A stretch of DNA of 64,000 bases from SG-bin7 sp964498095 (GTDB lineage: Bacteria; Bdellovibrionota; Bdellovibrionia; Bdellovibrionales; SG-bin7): the NCBI GenBank assembly GCA_964498095.1, contig CAZCFY010000010.1, forward strand, positions 102,224 through 166,223, read 5' to 3'. This document shows, in pieces, positions 60,011-64,000 of the stretch. The notes beneath the pieces are model-generated. The model saw only the letters and a program-made list of their open reading frames with translations, searched no databases and was not told the origin of the DNA. The stretch's first letter is position 1; every line of letters begins with the position of its first letter. The position numbers were made by a program, and so were the translations under genes.

Positions 60011-61099
60011 ATGAACAGACTTGCAAAAACCGAGATTAAATTGGCTAAAACAGGAACTGATAATATTTCGCTTCAGGAATCCGATTCAAACGAATTGGTT
60101 TCATATTTTTTACGTGATGTCCGAGGACGACCAGATTTAGCCCAAGCCGTTCAACAAAACTCGACTAATACTGGCTTTAGCTCAATTCTTGAACAAATTC
60201 GAATATTAATTGAAGCCGATAAGTTGAATGAAGCAAAAGCTCTCATTGACCGAACTGTTACCACGACTCCTCAGGAACAGGCCGAACTCATGTTAGAGCA
60301 AGGACGTTATTATTTTTTCGTCGGTGAATTAGCGACTTCTACCGAAATTCTCAATAAATTATGCCAAAATAAAGATGCCATTCCGACGACACGAATGACC
60401 TCTTATGAATTGGCGGGACAGGCTTGGTGTCTAGCTGGAAATATCGAAAAAGGATTGGACTGCCTTAGAAAAGCAACGAAACAACTGGAATTTTTGCCAT
60501 ATGTTCTCTCTGGCTATGTAGCTGGAGCTCATCTGATAAAGACGCTATCCGAACTCGGACAGTTCACCAAAGCCAAAGTAACCTTAAATTTTCTAAAGAA
60601 TAAGTTAACCCAATTATCTGGAGACGAGATTTGGCTGGCGCGAAAGCTTTTGGTTCTGAGGGGAGAAGTGCACCTATATAAAAATATGAACGAACAGGAG
60701 AACATGCGTGTCTCTTTAAAAGATGCTTTTGGAGTTGCGCACTGGCTAGAAGATCGAGATATGGTTATGAAATGCGTACAAGATTATGAGGCGCTTGATC
60801 TCGCACTTCCAACTGCCAACAACATAAATTTCATTGCAAACGCAGGAGCGTTATTAATAATGGCTCCAAAACACTTCGGGCGTTTTGATAAGTCCCCAGT
60901 ACTCGCGAAAATGCTTCAACTAATACTTGAATCTCCTATATCAACGGAAGACTTGTTCCAAGCAACCTATAGATACCCTTTTGACAGACAAAGACATAGC
61001 AACCACCTTCGCGCAATGCTATCAAAGCTTCGCAAGAAGTTACCGAGTAACTCCTTAAAAATAGTTAATGGGAGAATTGAGTTAACTTTAAACCGTTAA
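60011..61099 (+). CDS. TPR-like protein with a C-terminal winged helix
   Basis: 362 residues. Residues about 65-280 are helical pairs of TPR type (ILIEADKLNEAKALIDRTV, YYFFVGELATSTEILNKLC, AWCLAGNIEKGLDCLRKAT). The last 65 residues (LAKMLQLILESPISTEDLFQ, RQRHSNHLRAMLSKLRKKLP, LKIVNGRIELTL) fit a winged helix-turn-helix of the transcription-activator type with a recognition helix and a final wing. Order is reversed compared with SARP/AfsR proteins, where the DNA-binding domain is N-terminal. Likely a regulator of the surrounding island; the inverted repeat at 58701 is a candidate site. Confidence 0.72.
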   Translation: MNRLAKTEIKLAKTGTDNISLQESDSNELVSYFLRDVRGRPDLAQAVQQNSTNTGFSSILEQIRILIEADKLNEAKALIDRTVTTTPQEQAELMLEQGRYYFFVGELATSTEILNKLCQNKDAIPTTRMTSYELAGQAWCLAGNIEKGLDCLRKATKQLEFLPYVLSGYVAGAHLIKTLSELGQFTKAKVTLNFLKNKLTQLSGDEIWLARKLLVLRGEVHLYKNMNEQENMRVSLKDAFGVAHWLEDRDMVMKCVQDYEALDLALPTANNINFIANAGALLIMAPKHFGRFDKSPVLAKMLQLILESPISTEDLFQATYRYPFDRQRHSNHLRAMLSKLRKKLPSNSLKIVNGRIELTLNR

Positions 61100-61101
61100 C
61101 A

Positions 61102-61905
61102 CTAAGACAAAAATTCTCGTATCGCCGCAGCGACTTCTGCGGGTTTATCGGCGTGAACCCAGTGGCCGGCCCGGGGGATAACGACGCCGCGGAAATTGGG
61201 GTTACTTTCGAGCATTTCTTCGTACACCGCTTGTGTTAAGTCCTTCGACTTTTCTCCACGAATAATAAGTGTCGGCACCGACAAGGCCTTAACTTCGTGC
61301 CAGCGGTCAGAAACACGGCCAAGGCGAACGGATTCTAAAACTCCCGCCCGCGAAAAGCGCCAGGTGATATGGCCCGGCTCGCCCTCAAGATTAGAATACA
61401 AAAATAAACCAATCATGCGCGGGTCTTCCGCGCCTTTATAAACTTTGGCGAATTCGTTTTGAAAAAACGCCCGCGCGTCTTCTTTTTTCTTAAAGGGTAC
61501 CGGAACGGAATCAACCATTTCGCGAATTGCCACTTCACCCGCAGGCTCACTTTCGGGACCGATATCTTCGATCACCAAGCGCTCAATGTACTCGGGAAAG
61601 CGATAGGCAAAATTGAGCGCGTTGCGGCCCCCCATGGAGTGACCGACTAAAAATATTTTCCCCCACCCTAACTCATCCAAAATTTTCTTTAAATCGTCGG
61701 CATAATCTTCGGGGGCATAACCCGTCGGAGGCTGAAACGACTTCCCATGCCCACGCTGATCAAAGAGTAGGATGTCGAAATCAGCCTCAAAATTTTTAGC
61801 CAATGTACGCCAATTAAGCCCATAACCCATGAGGCCATGCAGAAAGACGAGCTTTTTCTCGCCAGTTCCTAAGATTACATGATTGAAATTGTTTAAATAA
61901 CCCAA
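61102..61905 (-). CDS. Alpha/beta hydrolase
   Basis: 267 residues. FLHGLMGYGLNW (oxyanion hole HG), nucleophile elbow GHSMGG (Ser90), and the late RAGHWVHADKP with the catalytic His; the acid would be in a segment before it. Length and wording resemble YbfF/esterase and 2-succinyl-type hydrolases. Substrate not predictable. The start is a TTG at 61905 preceded by AAGGG at 11 nt. Confidence 0.9.
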   Translation of the reverse strand: MGYLNNFNHVILGTGEKKLVFLHGLMGYGLNWRTLAKNFEADFDILLFDQRGHGKSFQPPTGYAPEDYADDLKKILDELGWGKIFLVGHSMGGRNALNFAYRFPEYIERLVIEDIGPESEPAGEVAIREMVDSVPVPFKKKEDARAFFQNEFAKVYKGAEDPRMIGLFLYSNLEGEPGHITWRFSRAGVLESVRLGRVSDRWHEVKALSVPTLIIRGEKSKDLTQAVYEEMLESNPNFRGVVIPRAGHWVHADKPAEVAAAIREFLS

Positions 61906-61945
61906 AACAATTGACCCTTTTTTCTTCTATAGACATTATTTCAAG

Positions 61946-63181
61946 GTGGAACAAGCCAAAACACGTCCTCGGCTTCACCAAGAGTGGATTGACCGGGATG
62001 CTTTCGATATCGTTAAACGCCTACAGCGCGAAGGACATACTGCCTACTTAGTGGGAGGTTGTGTGCGCGATCTTTTAGCAGGTACGCCGCCAAAAGATTT
62101 CGATATCGCTACCACAGCGCTCCCCCAGCAAGTCAGAAGAACAATTTATAATGCATTCATCATTGGCCGGCGCTTCCGTTTAGTTCTCGTCAAACGCAAT
62201 GAAAAACAATTTGAAGTCGCCACCTTCCGCAAAGAATATGATCCCACCGAACATCCCGATGGTCCTCCTCCGGGCGATAATGTGTTTGGCAGCCCCGAAG
62301 AAGATGCGCGGCGCCGCGACTTCACTGTAAATGCTTTAATGTTTGACCCCGTTAAAGGTGAGATCATCGATTATTGCAATGGCCTTCGTGACATTGATGA
62401 ACATCTGATTCGAATGATCGGTGATCCGGGTCCACGCCTCATCGAAGATCCCATTCGGATTCTCCGCGCGCTACGCTTAGCCCACAAACTGCGTTTTTCA
62501 ATCGAATCCAATTTGCGCGATGCCATCGCCAAAAATGCCGGTCAAATCGAAAGATCAGTACTTCCCCGCCGGCGCGAGGAAATTTTAAAAATCCTGCGGT
62601 TGGAGGAATCATTCCTGACGCTTCAAGAAGCCTACGATCTTGGCGTACTGCAGTTTTTAATACCAGGCTTTAACGAAGTTTTTGATTCTAACGAAAAAGT
62701 AAATATTTTTTCCGGTTACATTCGCCGACTACACCAGTTTGTCGATGACCCGAGCCAACCCGTGGAACTTTTTGCCATACTTACACTCGCTTATTTTCGT
62801 AGTGTCGTGGAATTAGATCCTAATCACAAATTTAATGCTAACGATCTTTTGGAGCATCCAAAACTTCAGCCACTATTTAAAAATCAATTGGGGCTTTTTA
62901 ATTATGAACAGCGCCTCATTGCACGCGCTATTCATTTACAACCCGATCTCATGGATCTTTCGACTTTTAACGACAAAAAAGACAGTCAAAAAGCCGCGCT
63001 AGTTACCAACGAGGCTTTCGGTATCGCATTACTCATGGCTTATGCCGATCATTTGATTTCGCCCAGCCAATTACATTTTTTGAAATCTGAGCAAGAGCGC
63101 TTATTAAAAACTCATAAACCGCAGCGCCACATGCGGCCGCGTCGCCCCCATCGGCCACGCTTAAAACCCGTCGCCACCTAA
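61946..63181 (+). CDS. pcnB: Poly(A) polymerase / CCA-adding-type nucleotidyltransferase
   Basis: 411 residues from a GTG start. Class II nucleotidyltransferase: AYLVGGCVRDLLAGTPPKDFDIAT with the DxD metal site, RRRDFTVNALMFDP, and LIEDPIRILRALRLAHKLRF. The basic tail (RHMRPRRPHRPRLK) and length favour PcnB-type poly(A) polymerase, which adds 3' tails that promote RNA decay; a CCA-adding role cannot be ruled out. Overlaps the convergent ROK gene by 21 bp. Confidence 0.9.
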   Translation: MEQAKTRPRLHQEWIDRDAFDIVKRLQREGHTAYLVGGCVRDLLAGTPPKDFDIATTALPQQVRRTIYNAFIIGRRFRLVLVKRNEKQFEVATFRKEYDPTEHPDGPPPGDNVFGSPEEDARRRDFTVNALMFDPVKGEIIDYCNGLRDIDEHLIRMIGDPGPRLIEDPIRILRALRLAHKLRFSIESNLRDAIAKNAGQIERSVLPRRREEILKILRLEESFLTLQEAYDLGVLQFLIPGFNEVFDSNEKVNIFSGYIRRLHQFVDDPSQPVELFAILTLAYFRSVVELDPNHKFNANDLLEHPKLQPLFKNQLGLFNYEQRLIARAIHLQPDLMDLSTFNDKKDSQKAALVTNEAFGIALLMAYADHLISPSQLHFLKSEQERLLKTHKPQRHMRPRRPHRPRLKPVAT

Positions 63182-64000
63182 GACCGCCAGGCGTGCTGCT
63201 CCCACGGCACCGGACTGTATTCCTAATTGCGCCAATTCGAGTTTTGTCTGAAAAGATTTAAACTTTGGCTTCATCAAAGCGGCGTAATGTTTTTCCATTT
63301 CGTCCCAGAAATATTCTTTGGCAGCGATAAGACCGCCGGAAAATAATATTTTTTCTGGATGAAACCCAATTGATAAATTATAACATAACACCGCAAGCGC
63401 TTTAGCCGCATCCACGAATAGCTCGCGATAGCGGTTATTACCCCGAACAATTTCTAAAATTAAGTCCTCGACACTTGAGCCGCTAAATCCTTTTTTGAAC
63501 GCCCGCGCCACAATCGCCGTACCCGATGCCATGCCTTCAACCGTTTGATCGTAAGGATCACCGTCAAAGGTCAGATTTTCCTGATTAATAATTTGTAATC
63601 CCCATTCGGCGCCCATGCCACGGCTATGCGCGGGACTGCCGTTAAAAATAACTCCCGTGCCTATACCCGTACCCAGAGTGATGACGACGAACGTTTTTAA
63701 ATTCCGCGCGCCACCGATCCAACCCTCACCAAGAGCCGCCGCCATCGCGTCGTTTTGAAAATAAAGCGGTAATTTAATTTTATTTCTCGCCAGTTGCGTT
63801 TTTAAATTTTTTATAAACGCAAATTTTCCCCATTTTGGAAAATTGCTGGGCTCTATGAGATAACCCGATTCCACGTTCAACGGCCCCGATGACGCAATAC
63901 CCACGCCGGCTAATTCTTTATCATAGCTTTCTTTAATCACTTTCGTGATGACATCCAAAACTGTTTTCTTGGCCTTCTCTGGGGAAGGATTTTGACTAAT
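63161..64000 (-). CDS. ROK-family sugar kinase (N-terminus outside window)
   Basis: The frame runs past the end of the window, so the first residues, including the DxGGTK phosphate motif, are not seen. Visible: VGIASSGPLNVESG, the sugar-binding FQNDAMAAALGE, VVITLGTGIGTGVIFNG, and GAEWGLQII. The usual ROK zinc site GHxxx...CxCGxxGC is absent: GAEWG stands in place of the motif His, as in ROK proteins without zinc. A glucokinase-type function is likely. Confidence 0.9.
   Translation of the reverse strand: MSQNPSPEKAKKTVLDVITKVIKESYDKELAGVGIASSGPLNVESGYLIEPSNFPKWGKFAFIKNLKTQLARNKIKLPLYFQNDAMAAALGEGWIGGARNLKTFVVITLGTGIGTGVIFNGSPAHSRGMGAEWGLQIINQENLTFDGDPYDQTVEGMASGTAIVARAFKKGFSGSSVEDLILEIVRGNNRYRELFVDAAKALAVLCYNLSIGFHPEKILFSGGLIAAKEYFWDEMEKHYAALMKPKFKSFQTKLELAQLGIQSGAVGAARLAVLGGDGF

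Overview
The window reads as chromosomal DNA of a predatory-type bacterium of the Bdellovibrionota (Bdellovibrio-like). This is inferred from gene content: a bacterial histone-fold protein, a complete rod/ring/hook-junction flagellar block with csrA and fliW, solitary pilT and type II secretion F-like genes, many secreted proteins with no recognisable function, PilJ-type sensors and tightly packed genes with ATGA overlaps. No rRNA, tRNA, CRISPR array, prophage or intact insertion sequence was seen. Coding density is high; the only gene-poor stretch over 300 bases lies after alaS (46105-46576).

Layout. 1-7.5 kb: tail of a lipoprotein gene, a MeaB-type GTPase, two secreted/membrane hypotheticals, then a PilJ sensory module (a periplasmic double-PilJ protein divergent from a membrane PilJ protein overlapping a GbsR/MarR-type regulator) with three equal inverted repeats in the shared promoter. 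7.6-12.3 kb: a secreted ten-cysteine 36-residue repeat protein, convergent with a six-gene minus-strand operon (secreted protein, prmA, rsmE, RDD membrane protein, rfaE2-type adenylyltransferase, and a zinc-finger protein whose C-terminus is a histone fold). 12.5-16.6 kb: secreted proteins, including an NHL-type propeller and a transglutaminase of the oomycete elicitor family. 16.6-32.5 kb: fliW, a three-gene xanthine dehydrogenase set (xdhA, xdhB, xdhC), an RGG-tailed protein, csrA, then the flagellar block flgL-flgK-flgN-flgM and flgJ-like-flgI-flgH-flgA-flgG-flgF. The latter has a near-perfect sigma-54 promoter in front of flgF. 32.7-46.1 kb: mltD-like, lysC, a GspF/PilC-like gene, recA, pncC/cinA, trmJ-like, a STAS-like protein with a histidine kinase, pgpA, pilT and alaS. 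46.1-56.9 kb: a decayed zinc-ribbon gene beside a large inverted repeat, a radical SAM protein, a PilZ-like protein, agmatinase, mutY, a TolB-like lipoprotein, a PDZ protein, a di-haem peroxidase, a DEAD-box helicase and a flavin reductase. 56.9-61.1 kb: an accessory-looking island of secreted proteins (a clan CD peptidase-like protein and an HExxH protein) with a TPR/winged-helix regulator. 61.1-64 kb: alpha/beta hydrolase, pcnB and a partial ROK kinase.

How the genes work together. The flagellar block makes the distal rod, P and L rings and hook-filament junction, together with the export chaperone FlgN and the anti-sigma factor FlgM. CsrA with its antagonist FliW would adjust flagellin translation. 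PilT drives pilus retraction. Much of the rest is cell-envelope and secreted material. Several secreted-protein genes, as well as flgF, are preceded by sequences matching the sigma-54 consensus, which suggests a shared regulon. This is inferred from sequence only.

Most interesting items: the zinc-finger/histone-fold fusion, the PilJ-GbsR module with its three operators, the 56.9-61.1 kb secreted-peptidase island, the 36-residue cysteine repeat protein, the FlgJ-like protein with a degenerate LytM domain, and the inverted-repeat locus downstream of alaS.
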